The notes under the pieces were generated by a model that was given only the letters and a program-made list of their open reading frames with translations, was not told where the DNA came from and ran no database searches. DNA of 64,000 bases from Streptomyces tsukubensis (GTDB lineage: Bacteria; Actinomycetota; Actinomycetes; Streptomycetales; Streptomycetaceae): assembly GCF_009296025.1 (NCBI RefSeq), contig NZ_CP045178.1, positions 1,488,001 through 1,552,000 on the forward strand. The letters run 5' to 3'. A program made the position numbers and the translations under genes. Shown here one piece after another: positions 8,803 through 18,026 of this stretch (position 1 is the first letter of the stretch; each line of letters opens with the position of its first letter).

Positions 8803-9106
8803 GCGGTCGCCCAGGTGGGTGCGGCCCGGCCGTACGGGTAAACCCGGTCGCCGATCAGGTCGTGGCCGATCGCCCACCGGGGCGCGGCCGGTCCCCCACA
8901 GGGGCGCAGCCGCTCGCTGACGCGGCCCCGGGCGTCCCTGGACATCCCTGGACATCACTGGTGTCCCGGTCGCGAGGCGTATGTGTGAGCGGCGCGTCCG
9001 TCCCCTCGCGGGGGTGGGCGCGCCGCTCACCGGTGTACGGGGGAGACGGGCGACTGTGGTGTACGGGGGTGACGGGCGACGACCGGCGGTCGTCAGAGTT
9101 CCGTCG
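8803..9106. other. Spacer between convergent idnD and APC permease
   Basis: No gene is visible. It holds two small direct repeats. A 20-nt pair resembling CCCACMGGGGCGCRGCCG lies at about 8873-8914. A 23-nt pair, GTGTACGGGGG followed by GACGGGCGAC, lies at 9032-9054 and 9058-9080. I see no convincing terminator. Confidence 0.5.
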
Positions 9107-10732
9107 TCATACCTTCGGGTCCTGTCGGCCACCGGCCCGGACACCGGGCCCGCCGGGTTTACCGGGTCCACCGGTTCCGCCGGTCGCGGTCGGAAGACCG
9201 GTCCTCCGGCCACCCGCAGCCTTCTCCAACTGGAACGCCTCGTTGCCCAGGCCGATCCGCGCGTGGGCCACGGGGTCGGCGGACTTCAGGAAGAGTCCGT
9301 AGCCCGCGCCGACGAGCGCGGCGAGGATCACGACGCCGGGCAGCACCCAGCTCAACGCGGAGCCGGGGCCCGCGCCCACCAGGACGTCGAAGTCCTTGAA
9401 GGTGTAGCCGGCGATGACCAGGAGGGCGATTCCCGCGATGCCCGCGGAGATGAGCCGCCAGAGCTGGGCACGGCCCGCGCCGCGCCGGACGAAGAAGACG
9501 ATGACGGCGAGGGAGGCGGTGGCCATGAGCAGGATGATGCCGAGCGCGCCGACGTTGCCCATCCAGGTGAAGAGGTGCAGCACCGGGGCGGTGGGGTCAC
9601 CGGTCGGCTTGTCGTCGGTGAACGCGAACGCGGCGACGGCGACGACCGAGATGGCCGTCTGAAGCAGCGAGCCGGTGCCGGGGGCACCGCTGGCGTTGTT
9701 GGTGCGGCCGAACGCGGACGGCAGCAGCCGCTCGCGGCCCATGGCGAAGGCGTAACGGGCGACGACGTTGTGGAAGCTGAGCATGGCGGCGAACAGCCCG
9801 GTGACGAACAGGACGTGCAGGACGTCGGTGAAGGTGCTCCCCAGCCTGCTCTCGGTCAGGTGGAAGAGCAGGCCGGCGCTCTGCTTCTGGGCGTCGGCGA
9901 TGATGCCGGAGGGGCCGGAGGCGACCGTGAGCGCCCAGGAGCTGAGGGCGAAGAAGAGAGCGACGAAGCCGACGGCGAGGAACATCACCCGGGCGACGAC
10001 CACCTGCGGCCTGCGGGTCTCCTCGGCGTAGACGGGGGCCTGCTCGAAGCCGACGAAGGCGGCGATGCAGAAGCAGAGGGCGGTGCCGAGCCCCGCGCCC
10101 GTGAGGGTGTCGGGGTTGAAGGCGTGCAGCGACAGGCCCTCCTTGGCGGGGTCGGAGATGGCTGCCACGTCGAAGATGACGACCAGCAGGCACTCGATGA
10201 GCAGCAGTACGCCGAGGACACGGGCGTTGAGGTCGATCTTGAGCCAGGCGAGGACGGCGACGGCGAGGATGGCCACGAGCGCCGGTATCCACCAGGCGAC
10301 GCTGATGTCGAGGTAGGTGGAGAAGAGCCCCGACACCTCGAAGCCGAACATTCCGTAGATGCCGACCTGCATCGCGCTGTAGGCGACCAGCGCCACCGCG
10401 GAGGCCCCGGCGCCCGTGGTGCCGCCGAGACCGCGTGAGATGTAGGCGTAGAAGGCACCCGCGTTGTGTACGTGCCTGCTCATCTCGGCGTATCCGACGC
10501 TGAAGAGGGTCAGCACCACACCGAGGATGACGAAGAGCAGTGGCTGGCCGACGATCCCCATCACGCCGAACGTCGTGGGCATGACACCAGCGACCACCAT
10601 GAGGGGACCGCTCGCGGCGAGCACGGAGAGCAGCAGCCCCGTGGTCCCAAGACGCCCGGCGCGCAACGCGCTGTCCTGCCCCTTAAAGGTGTTGATCTCG
10701 CTCGTACTCGTATCCGAACTGCCCGTCGACAT
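9107..10732 (-). CDS. APC-superfamily amino acid permease
   Basis: A 541-residue inner-membrane transporter with about 12 hydrophobic segments between residues 28 and 500. The first segment carries the APC signature (TGLLLSVLAASGPLMVVAGVM), and the GFEQAPVYAEETRRPQ loop after the sixth segment is a strong family mark. The C-terminal 35 residues are glycine/proline-rich and probably cytosolic and disordered. The substrate (amino acid or polyamine) cannot be told. The ATG at 10732 has AAGGAC upstream. It lies 84 nt downstream of the repeat-helix protein on the same strand and may be co-transcribed with it. Confidence 0.85.
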   Translation of the reverse strand: MSTGSSDTSTSEINTFKGQDSALRAGRLGTTGLLLSVLAASGPLMVVAGVMPTTFGVMGIVGQPLLFVILGVVLTLFSVGYAEMSRHVHNAGAFYAYISRGLGGTTGAGASAVALVAYSAMQVGIYGMFGFEVSGLFSTYLDISVAWWIPALVAILAVAVLAWLKIDLNARVLGVLLLIECLLVVIFDVAAISDPAKEGLSLHAFNPDTLTGAGLGTALCFCIAAFVGFEQAPVYAEETRRPQVVVARVMFLAVGFVALFFALSSWALTVASGPSGIIADAQKQSAGLLFHLTESRLGSTFTDVLHVLFVTGLFAAMLSFHNVVARYAFAMGRERLLPSAFGRTNNASGAPGTGSLLQTAISVVAVAAFAFTDDKPTGDPTAPVLHLFTWMGNVGALGIILLMATASLAVIVFFVRRGAGRAQLWRLISAGIAGIALLVIAGYTFKDFDVLVGAGPGSALSWVLPGVVILAALVGAGYGLFLKSADPVAHARIGLGNEAFQLEKAAGGRRTGLPTATGGTGGPGKPGGPGVRAGGRQDPKV

Positions 10733-10816
10733 GGCGGGGTGTCCTTTCGCGACGCTGAGTGGTGCGGAAGTTTCGGGATGTGCCGGTGTGTCGTGGTCGT
10801 ACGTGTGGTGTGCGGG

Positions 10817-11767
10817 TCACGCGGAGCCCAGGGCCGCCGCGCGGGCCCACTCGAAGGCGTCGCGCGGGTCCCTGTCCGGGTAGGACCAAGGGGCCTCGGT
10901 GGCGTACGGGCCGATGCGGTGGAAGAGAGCGGCGGCCTCGGCGGCCCTGCCCTCGCAGAATTTGGCGTGGGCGAGGAAGTTCAGATCGATCCGCCCTCGG
11001 GGGTGGTCCTCGCGCTCCCACTCCAGCCACCAGTCGAAGGCCGCCTTCATGACCTGCCGTGCGCGGCGGCCCGCCCAGTGCCCCGAGTCCTGCGGGATGA
11101 CGGACTCGCTTCCCGCGGCGGCCAGCACGCGGTAGCGCTCGGCGTGGGCTATCACCGGCAGTACGGCGAGGGGCGAGTCCGCCGGGGCCTGTTCGGCGGC
11201 CCACGCCGCGAAGTCGTACACCTCGTGCAGGGGGTCCTGCCCCGCGCCGGGACGCCGTTCCGCCAGTCGCGCGAGGATCAGGTGGTGCGCGTGATGGTGC
11301 TCGGGGTGGCGGTGGCGCACCTGGTCGAAGAGGCGGACCACATCCTCCTCGGCGCCGAGGCTCCTGGCGAGCAGCAGTTGGGCGAGCCAGGGGGTGGGGT
11401 CGGCGGGGGCGGCGGCGGCCGACGCCCGGCAGGCCGCCTCGGCCTTCTGCGGACGCGCCTTGCCGCGCAGTGCGCGGAAGACGAGCGCGCAGGCCAGCAG
11501 GGTGCCCGCGTCCCGGCTCTCCGGCTCGACCAGCCGCCAGTCCTGCGCCCAGGCCGCCGCCGCGGGCTCCCTTCCGAGGACGACCAGCCGGTGGCCCCGC
11601 AGGTCCCAGTCGTCACCGGTCTCCGCGAGCAGCGTCCTGACCGCTCCCCAGCGCCCCTGGATCAACGCGGCACGCGCGGCCACGAGTTCCGCGTCGTCGA
11701 GCGCTGGGTCGAGGGCGAGGGCGGCCCGCTTGCGGGGGCGCCCGAGAGGAGGCGGAGGCGGTGACAC
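10817..11767 (-). CDS. Hypothetical protein with TPR-like helical repeats
   Basis: 316 residues, alanine-rich and helical, with repeated helix-turn-helix patterns (for example AARAALIQGRWGAVRTLLAE and ACRASAAAAPADPTPWLAQLL) that look like tetratricopeptide repeats. A conserved-looking C-terminal part contains FDWWLEWEREDHPRGRID and AKFCEGRAAEAAALFHRIG. There is no signal peptide or membrane segment. The GTG start at 11767 has AAGGAC about 8 nt upstream. Similar proteins are common in Streptomyces, but I know of no function. It precedes the APC permease on the same strand. Confidence 0.75.
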   Translation of the reverse strand: MSPPPPPLGRPRKRAALALDPALDDAELVAARAALIQGRWGAVRTLLAETGDDWDLRGHRLVVLGREPAAAAWAQDWRLVEPESRDAGTLLACALVFRALRGKARPQKAEAACRASAAAAPADPTPWLAQLLLARSLGAEEDVVRLFDQVRHRHPEHHHAHHLILARLAERRPGAGQDPLHEVYDFAAWAAEQAPADSPLAVLPVIAHAERYRVLAAAGSESVIPQDSGHWAGRRARQVMKAAFDWWLEWEREDHPRGRIDLNFLAHAKFCEGRAAEAAALFHRIGPYATEAPWSYPDRDPRDAFEWARAAALGSA

Positions 11768-12036
11768 CGCGGAATGTCCTTCACGGCACGGTCTACGAGG
11801 GCATGATCACGCGCAGTCAAGCGGTATGCACACCTCCGCGTCAAGGCCGGTCCCGTATGGGGAGCGCTCTCCAACTCCCCTTTTCCGGAACCGACTTCAG
11901 ACGCGAAAGCGCAGGTCAAGCGGAATTCCGTCTACCACTTGCATCCCTGTCCTGCGGCGCGGCGCTCCTCACCCACCACGGGCACCACGCTCCCCACGAA
12001 CCTCAGTCCTCTACCCACGCACCCCTACATATCCAC
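11768..12036. other. Spacer upstream of the TPR-like gene
   Basis: Together with the repeat array that follows, this forms the gap between two minus-strand genes. No gene is visible. It must contain the promoter of the TPR-like gene, but I cannot place -35/-10 boxes with confidence. Confidence 0.4.
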
Positions 12037-12112
12037 AGCCTCTCAGCCCACTTCACCTCGCCCACGGCCTCTCAGCCCCTCCAGCCCCTCAGCCCACGGC
12101 CCCTCAGCCCAC
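12037..12112 (-). repeat. 15-17 bp tandem repeats carrying the FAD-dehydrogenase stop codon
   Basis: On the minus strand the coding end reads GTGGGCTGAGGGGCC (12098-12112), where TGA is the stop. Related units follow downstream at 12083-12097, 12066-12082, 12052-12065 and 12037-12051. Units are 14-17 bp, three of them nearly identical (GTGGGCTGAGRGGCY). Only the first unit is partly coding. Confidence 0.75.
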
Positions 12113-13759
12113 TGCCTTCGCTGCCGCCCGGCCGGCGGCGCGTCCCGAGAAGAGGCAGCCCCCGAGGAAAGTGCCCTCCAGGGAGCGGTAGCCGTGGACG
12201 CCGCCACCGCCGAACCCCGCGGCCTCACCGGCCGCGTAGACACCGGGCAGGGGATCGCCGCCCTCCGTCAGGACGCGGGACGACAGATCGGTCTCCAGTC
12301 CGCCGAGGGATTTACGGGTCAGGATGTTCAGCCGTACCGCCACCAGTGGTCCGGCCTTCGGGTCGAGGATGCGGTGCGGGGCCGCGGCCCGGATGAGCCG
12401 GTCGCCGAGGAAGGAGCGGGCCCCCCTGATGGCGGTCACCTGGAGGTCCTTGGTGAAGGGGTTGGCGATCTCACGGTCCCTGGCGACGAGGGTGCGGCGC
12501 AGCGCCGCCTCGTCGATGAGCGGCTTGTCCGTGAGGGCGTTCATGCCCCGTACGAGCGAGGCCAGGTCCTTCTCGACGACGAAGTCGGCGCCCCGGTCCA
12601 TGAACGCCTTGACGGGTCCCGGTACCTCGGAACGCGCCCGGTCGATGACCCCGCGCACGGACTTGCCCGTGAGGTCGGGGTTCTGCTCGGAGCCGGAGAG
12701 GGTGAATTCCTTGCCGATGATCCGCTGGTTCAGCACGAACCAGGTGTGGCCGTGACCGGTGCGCATGATGTGTTCCAGCGTGCCCAGGGTGTCGAATCCC
12801 GGGAAGAGCGGCACGGGCAGCCGGTTGCCGTCGGCGTCGAGCCAGAGGGACGAGGGGCCGGGCAGGATGCGGATGCCGTGCCGGGACCAGATCGGGTTCC
12901 AGTTCTCGATGCCCTCGGTGTAGTGCCACATGCGGTCGCCGTTGATGAGATGTCCGCCCGCGTCGCCCGTCACCTTGAGCATCGCTCCGTCCACGTGGGC
13001 GGGCACGCCGGAGAGCAGCTTCTGCGGCGGCGAGCCGAGCCGCTCCGGCCACTGGGCCCGTACGAGGTCGTGATTGCCGCCGATACCTCCGGAGGAGACG
13101 ATCACCGCCTGCGCCCGCAGTTCGAAAGAGCCGGTGACCTTCCGGCTGCTCGCCGCGCCGCGCGCGCTTCCGGAGGGTGCGAGGACTTCGCCGCTGACGG
13201 TGTCGACCCCGCCCGCGCTGCGCGAGAGACCGGTGACGCGGTGGCGGAAGCGGAACGTGACGAGGCCGCGTTCGGCCCCGGCCCGCACCCGGCGTTCGAA
13301 CGGGGCGACGATCCCCGGACCCGTACCCCAGGTGATGTGGAACCGCGGAACCGAGTTGCCGTGGCCCTGCGCGTCGTAGCCGCCCCGTTCGGCCCAGCCG
13401 ACGACGGGGAAGAACCGGACGCCCTGGCCGCGCAGCCAGGACCGCTTCTCGCCGGCCGCGAAGTCGACGTAGGCCTCGGCCCAGCGACGCGGCCAGTAGT
13501 CCTCGTCCCTGTCGAAACCGGCGGTACCGAGCCAGTCCTGAAGGGCCAGGTCACGGCTGTCCTTCACCCGCAGTCTGCGCTGCTCGGGCGAGTCGACGAA
13601 GAAGAGCCCCCCGAAGGACCAGTGGGCCTGGCCACCGAGGGACTGTTCGGGTTCCTGGTCGAGAAGGATCACGCTGCGTCCCGCGTCGACCAGCTCCGCG
13701 GTCGCGGCCAGACCGGCGAGTCCCGCACCGATCACGATCACGTCTGCGTCGTACGCCAT
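12104..13759 (-). CDS. FAD-binding dehydrogenase, ketosteroid-dehydrogenase/fumarate-reductase type
   Basis: A 551-residue flavoprotein of the FAD_binding_2 family. The N-terminal dinucleotide motif VIVIGAGLAGLAA is at about residues 7-19. The C-terminal FAD segment is LPGVYAAGEAAGFGGGGVHGYRSLEGTFLGG. Homologues are annotated only as FAD-binding dehydrogenases related to 3-ketosteroid delta-1-dehydrogenase, and the substrate is unknown. There is no signal peptide, so it is cytosolic. The ATG at 13759 is the first codon of the Rossmann strand. It is divergent from the DMT transporter. Confidence 0.87.
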   Translation of the reverse strand: MAYDADVIVIGAGLAGLAATAELVDAGRSVILLDQEPEQSLGGQAHWSFGGLFFVDSPEQRRLRVKDSRDLALQDWLGTAGFDRDEDYWPRRWAEAYVDFAAGEKRSWLRGQGVRFFPVVGWAERGGYDAQGHGNSVPRFHITWGTGPGIVAPFERRVRAGAERGLVTFRFRHRVTGLSRSAGGVDTVSGEVLAPSGSARGAASSRKVTGSFELRAQAVIVSSGGIGGNHDLVRAQWPERLGSPPQKLLSGVPAHVDGAMLKVTGDAGGHLINGDRMWHYTEGIENWNPIWSRHGIRILPGPSSLWLDADGNRLPVPLFPGFDTLGTLEHIMRTGHGHTWFVLNQRIIGKEFTLSGSEQNPDLTGKSVRGVIDRARSEVPGPVKAFMDRGADFVVEKDLASLVRGMNALTDKPLIDEAALRRTLVARDREIANPFTKDLQVTAIRGARSFLGDRLIRAAAPHRILDPKAGPLVAVRLNILTRKSLGGLETDLSSRVLTEGGDPLPGVYAAGEAAGFGGGGVHGYRSLEGTFLGGCLFSGRAAGRAAAKAVG

Positions 13760-13928
13760 GGAGTCACGTTCCTGTCAGCACTCGAACGGGTTACTGGTGA
13801 GTCAGATCCTCTGCACACGCGCCACCGGCGTCAACCGTCCGAATCCGGGTACTCGGCGCGCGAAGCGTGGAAAGGGGCGCTATCGTCGGCCGAATAGCCG
13901 CTCCCCGCCCGGTCTTGAGGTGCGCGCC

Positions 13929-14822
13929 GTGTCGGTACTGGTCCTCGTCCTCGCCGTGGCCGCGGCCCTATGCCTCGGCACCGGCTTCGTCTTCCAGCAG
14001 AACGCGGCCCAGCATGCCCCGATGAGCGACTTCCTCTCCCCCCGGCTGCTGCTCGACCTGATGCGGATCCCCCGATGGCTGGTGGGGGTGGGGCTGATGG
14101 CGTGCGGCATGGTGCTGGGCGCGCTCGCTCTGGGGCGGGGAGAGATCTCCCTGGTGGAACCGCTGCTCGCGACCAACCTTCTCTTCGCCATGGGCCTGTC
14201 GCGCTGGCAGTCGAACCAGCCATTGGGCCGTCAGGGCTGGGGCGGCCTGTGTCTGCTCGCGGGCGGGGTGACGGGGTTCATCGTGGCCGGCGAACCGCGC
14301 GGCGGAGCCGCGGTCACCGACCCCGTCCGGCACTGGCTGATCATCGGGATCATGATCGGCTGCGCGCTGCTCCTGACGGCCTACGCCAGACGCTCGCGGC
14401 TGACGGCCGCCCCCGTACTCCTCGCGCTGGCCGCGGGCATGCTCTACGGCGTGCAGGACGCCCTCACCCGGGTGACCGGCGAACACTTCTCCCACGGCGG
14501 CCTGAGCGCGGTACTGGGAAGCTGGCAGCCGTACGCGGTGATCGTGCTGGGGGTCACCGGTCTGGTCCTGGTGCAGAGCGCCTTCGAGGCGGGCCCGCTC
14601 CGCCGGTCACTGCCCGCACTGACAGCGGCCCAGCCGCTCGCCGGCATCGCCTGCGGGGTGGGTTTCCTCGGCGACCGGCTGCGCATGGACACGGGGGCAC
14701 TGGCGGGACAGTCGGCAGGACTCGCGGCGATCGTCGCCGGGATCGTCCTGCTCGGCATGCACCCGGCGATGCCGACGGGGTCGGACCCGCCGCGCAGACG
14801 GAGGGATTTCCAGCCGGGTTGA
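13929..14822 (+). CDS. DMT-superfamily (EamA-like) transporter
   Basis: A 297-residue inner-membrane protein with about 9-10 hydrophobic segments. It begins with a helix directly after the GTG start (SVLVLVLAVAAALCLGTGFVFQQ). The FQQNAA and LVEPLLATNLLFAM segments are typical of the Streptomyces DMT family often called multidrug or small-molecule transporters. The GTG at 13929 has GAGGT about 8 nt upstream. The basic tail (PPRRRRDFQPG) is probably cytosolic. No substrate can be assigned. Confidence 0.8.
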   Translation: MSVLVLVLAVAAALCLGTGFVFQQNAAQHAPMSDFLSPRLLLDLMRIPRWLVGVGLMACGMVLGALALGRGEISLVEPLLATNLLFAMGLSRWQSNQPLGRQGWGGLCLLAGGVTGFIVAGEPRGGAAVTDPVRHWLIIGIMIGCALLLTAYARRSRLTAAPVLLALAAGMLYGVQDALTRVTGEHFSHGGLSAVLGSWQPYAVIVLGVTGLVLVQSAFEAGPLRRSLPALTAAQPLAGIACGVGFLGDRLRMDTGALAGQSAGLAAIVAGIVLLGMHPAMPTGSDPPRRRRDFQPG

Positions 14823-14998
14823 GCGAAGCTGCTCGCCGGGCGCCCGGAAGGTGGTGGCGACCGTCGCCGCCGACGCGTCGGGGAGTGAGGCAACGGCACG
14901 TCCGTAGCGGCCGGACGTGCCGGTGGACCGGACGACCCACGGGGATCACCTCATGGGGCAGTGAGCCCCGGCCCCGGCCGCAGTGATGTGATGGCGCC

Positions 14999-15535
14999 AT
15001 GACGGTGAGCCCCGCTGACGAGATCCTGGACATCGTGGACGAGGACGACCGGGTGGTGGCGCAGGCCCCCCGCGGGGAGGCCTATGCGCGCGGCCTGCGC
15101 CATCGCTGTGTGTTCGTGCAGGCCAGGGACGCCGAGGGACGGATCTTCGTACACCGGCGCACCCCGACCAAACTGGTCTTCCCCTCGCTCTACGACATGT
15201 TCGTCGGCGGGGTGGTCGGGGCCGGTGAGTCGTACGACGAGGCGGCGCTGCGCGAGGCCGAGGAGGAGCTGGGCGTGCGCGGCCTCCCGCGGCCCGTCCC
15301 GCTCTTCCGTTTTCTGTACGAGGGGGAGCCCACGGTTCCTGGCGCTCCGGCACCGACCTGGTGGGCGGCGGTCTACGAGGTGCGCTGCACGCTGCCGGTC
15401 GACCCGCAGGTGGAGGAAGTCGCCTGGCACACCTTCCTGACTCGGACCGAGCTGACCGAGCGGCTCGGCACCTGGGAGTGGGTGCCGGACGGGCTCGCCG
15501 CCTACCGGCGGCTGGTGGCACCGCGCCCGGAATGA
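14999..15535 (+). CDS. Nudix hydrolase
   Basis: A 178-residue soluble protein with a complete Nudix box, G-x5-E-x7-REUxEExGU, realised as GVVGAGESYDEAALREAEEELGV at about residues 70-92. It therefore hydrolyses a nucleoside diphosphate linked to some group X. The N-terminal part (EILDIVDEDDRVV, GLRHRCVFVQARDAEGRIFVHRRT) resembles the isopentenyl-diphosphate-isomerase-like or YfcD branch, but this does not fix the substrate. The gene stands alone with spacers of about 160-180 nt on each side. Confidence 0.88.
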   Translation: MTVSPADEILDIVDEDDRVVAQAPRGEAYARGLRHRCVFVQARDAEGRIFVHRRTPTKLVFPSLYDMFVGGVVGAGESYDEAALREAEEELGVRGLPRPVPLFRFLYEGEPTVPGAPAPTWWAAVYEVRCTLPVDPQVEEVAWHTFLTRTELTERLGTWEWVPDGLAAYRRLVAPRPE

Positions 15536-15695
15536 ACGCCCCCGGAACGAGGGAATGGCGGGCGCGCCCGCCGTGCGGGACACCCGCACCCTGCCTCGGG
15601 GCGTCCGGAAGGTACTCGCCAGCACCGGCCCGCCGGGGCCCCCACGCCGACCCCCCGCACGGCCCCTCCACGCCTTCCGCACTAGGCTTCCCCAT

Positions 15696-16115
15696 GTGAA
15701 AGACGACGTCAGCGGCACCGCACGGAGTTCTTTCGCGGGCTCGGTGCGGTGCTGGTTCGCCCCGGAAAAGCTGGCCGAGGAAGGCGATACGCCCGACTAC
15801 CGGTTCTCGCTGGCCAACGAGCGCACCTTCCTCGCCTGGCTGCGGACGGCGCTCGCGCTGATCGGCGGCGGCTTCGCCGTCGACCAGTTCCTGCCTGACC
15901 TGCGGTGGGGTTGGCGGGTGGGGCTCGCCCTCGCGCTGCTCGCCGTGGGAGTTCTGTGCGCGCTGCGCGCCGTCAACCACTGGGTGCGCTGCGAGCGGGC
16001 CATGCGTCGCGGCGAGGATCTGCCCGTCTCACGCTTCCCCGCCCTGCTGGGTCTCGTGGTCGCGGTGGTGGCGCTGACGATGGTGGTGATCGTGTTGTTC
16101 GGGTGGGCCGGATGA
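15696..16115 (+). CDS. DUF202 (YidH-like) membrane protein
   Basis: 139 residues with three hydrophobic segments. The DUF202 signature LANERTFLAWLRTALALIGGG is at about residues 41-61. The GTG start at 15696 gives a short hydrophilic N-terminus. The stop overlaps the next gene's ATG (ATGA), so the two DUF202 proteins are translationally coupled and probably interact. Function of the family is unknown. Confidence 0.85.
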   Translation: MKDDVSGTARSSFAGSVRCWFAPEKLAEEGDTPDYRFSLANERTFLAWLRTALALIGGGFAVDQFLPDLRWGWRVGLALALLAVGVLCALRAVNHWVRCERAMRRGEDLPVSRFPALLGLVVAVVALTMVVIVLFGWAG

Positions 16116-16453
16116 CGGAGGCGCCGGACGCGGGCGCCACACCCGCCGTTCCGCCGCGCGACCCCGGCCTCCAGCCCGAGCGCACTCGGCTGGCCTGGCG
16201 CCGTACGACTCTCTCGTGCACGGTGGCCGCCATCCTCGCGGCGAAGGCGGCCGTGGCCGGGGGTGTCGGCCCCTGGAACATCACGGCCGGCGTCTGCTGC
16301 GCCCTGGCCTGGGCCGCTTTCCTGGCCGTGGCTCAGGCACGCGCCCGAGGACTCACCACCGCCCGCCCCGCCGTGCTCTCCCACGGCCTCGCCCTGGGAG
16401 CGGTGCTGTGCACGGTGGCACTGGCGGTCTTCGCGGCGGTTGTCATCGTCTGA
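16112..16453 (+). CDS. Second DUF202 membrane protein
   Basis: 113 residues. The segment LQPERTRLAWRRTTLSCTVAAILAAK is the DUF202 core, with RTRLAWRRT in place of RTFLAWLRT. Three hydrophobic segments follow. The ATG overlaps the stop of the preceding DUF202 gene by 4 nt. The stop codon (16451-16453) lies inside the first unit of a 41-bp tandem array that fills the downstream spacer. Confidence 0.85.
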   Translation: MTEAPDAGATPAVPPRDPGLQPERTRLAWRRTTLSCTVAAILAAKAAVAGGVGPWNITAGVCCALAWAAFLAVAQARARGLTTARPAVLSHGLALGAVLCTVALAVFAAVVIV

Positions 16454-16734
16454 GGCGGTCGCCCTCACCCGAGGCAGCGGCCTTCATCCTCCGAGGCGGT
16501 CGCCCTCACCCGAGGCAACGGCCTTCATCCTCCGAGGCGGTCGCCATCACCCGAGGCAACGGCCATCATCCTCCGAGGCAGTCGCCATGAGGTCGCGGGG
16601 GCCATCATCGTCCGAGGCAGTCGCCCTCACCCGAGGCAGCGGCCTTCATCGTCCGAGGCGGTCGCCGCCCTCACCCTAGGCAGCGGCCTTCATCGTCCGA
16701 GGCGGTCGCCATCAGGTCGCGGCGATTGCCATCG
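16449..16734 (+). repeat. 41-bp tandem array, seven units, carrying the DUF202 stop codon
   Basis: Units start at 16449, 16490, 16531, 16572, 16611, 16652 and 16696, with spacings 41, 41, 41, 39, 41 and 44 bp. Each begins TCYGAGGCRGTCGCC, and most contain an ACCCGAGGC core before a CATC end. The first unit is half coding: its TCTGAGG contains the TGA stop, and later units have TCCGAGG. The period is not a multiple of three, and open frames across it are shadows. There are no spacers between units. Confidence 0.9.
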
Positions 16735-16939
16735 TCCGCGGCGGCCGCCACCGAGCACTGCCGGTCTCACGTCGCCCGAGGCGCCCGGCCGTACGCGGCG
16801 CCCGCGCACCCGGTGTCCGCCCGTAACCAGTGGTGTCCGCCCGTACCCGGCGGCCGGGTCACGTCCCGGACGAACCCGCCCGCGCGCCCTGTCGAGGGGC
16901 CCCTCGACCCGCCCGCCTCAGCGGCCGGCGCTCGCCCCC
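16735..16939. other. GC-rich spacer before the quinone oxidoreductase end
   Basis: No gene is visible. It holds the short direct repeat TGTCCGCCCGTA (16812-16823 and 16832-16843). Confidence 0.4.
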
Positions 16940-17902
16940 TCATCCCTCCCCCTCCGGCCCCTCCGACCCCTCCGGCCAATCGACCGTGACCACGGCCTTC
17001 CCGCCCTTGCCGCCCTCCCTCGCGAACCGCTGGGCGTCGGCGGCCCTCTCCAGCGGGAACGTCCCCGCCACCTCCGCGCGGATCTCTCCGTCCTCGGCGA
17101 GCTGCGCGAGCGCCGCGAGACCGGCCGTCTCCGGGCGTACGAAGACGTAATCGCCGCCCAGTTCCTGTACTTCCCCGTCGGCGATGGAGGCGACCCTGCC
17201 GTCCTCGGCGAGCAGCTCGGGGGTGGTCCTCAGCAGGTCGCCGCCGACCGTGTCGAAGACCGCGTCGACGCCGTCGGGGGCGATCTCGCGTACCCGCTCC
17301 GCGAACCCGTCACCGTACGCCACGGTCAGTGCCCCAGGCACACGTATACGGTCGAGAGCCGATGCGCGGGCCGCGCCGATCGGCCGGGCGCCGAGGTGGC
17401 GGGCGACGGCGAGCGCGAAGGAGCCGACGGCGCCCGCGCCGCCGTGCACCAGTACCGTCTCGCCCGGACCGACGCCGAGCCACCTGACAAGGGCCTGGTA
17501 GGCGGTGAGGCCGGCCAGTGGCAGGGTCGAGGCCTCCTCGAAGCCGAGGTTGCGGGGTTTACGGGCGAGAGTGCGCACGGGCGCCGCCACGTACTCGGCG
17601 AAGGTGCCAGGCCCGAGGATGTCCTTACGGACGTAGCCCATGACCTCGTCGCCGACGGCGTACTCGTCCACGGAGGCGCCGAGTTGCACCACGACCCCCG
17701 CGACGTCCCAGCCGGGGATCACGGGGAAGACGGCGTCCAGCATCGGATCGAGGGAACCCTCCTGGCACTTCCAGTCGACGGGGTTGACCGAGGCGGCGCG
17801 CACCTTCACGAGGACGGCGTCCGGGGCCACTTTGGGGTCGGGAAGTTCGCCGTACTCCAGTACTTCGGGTCCGCCGTAACGGCGGTAGCTGATCGCCTTC
17901 AT
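16940..17902 (-). CDS. NADP-dependent quinone oxidoreductase-like protein (zinc-free MDR)
   Basis: A 320-residue medium-chain reductase. It starts MKAISYRRYGGPEVLEYGELPDP, the hallmark start of QOR-type enzymes. The NPVDWK segment and Rossmann motif HGGAGAVGSFALAVA lie near residues 150-165. It lacks the cysteine and histidine ligands of zinc alcohol dehydrogenases, so it probably reduces quinones or enones with NADPH. The ATG at 17902 has GAGGAG 8 nt upstream; the open frame runs further but without a ribosome site. It is divergent from the phosphotransferase, and an operator motif lies between them. Confidence 0.86.
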   Translation of the reverse strand: MKAISYRRYGGPEVLEYGELPDPKVAPDAVLVKVRAASVNPVDWKCQEGSLDPMLDAVFPVIPGWDVAGVVVQLGASVDEYAVGDEVMGYVRKDILGPGTFAEYVAAPVRTLARKPRNLGFEEASTLPLAGLTAYQALVRWLGVGPGETVLVHGGAGAVGSFALAVARHLGARPIGAARASALDRIRVPGALTVAYGDGFAERVREIAPDGVDAVFDTVGGDLLRTTPELLAEDGRVASIADGEVQELGGDYVFVRPETAGLAALAQLAEDGEIRAEVAGTFPLERAADAQRFAREGGKGGKAVVTVDWPEGSEGPEGEG

Positions 17903-18026
17903 GGGACGCGGCTCCTCGCACTGGTCGGCTGCTCGCCCCCTTCCGACCATCACGGCAGCCGTCGCCCGGCGCAACCGGGGGCCGGGATGGCGATTCCTGT
18001 CACGTTCCGCGTACCCACTGGACGAC

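Noticed and set aside
16263..16679. Open frame running through the 41-bp array
   Set aside because: The array period is not a multiple of three, unit indels shift frame, and the frame overlaps the DUF202 gene out of phase.
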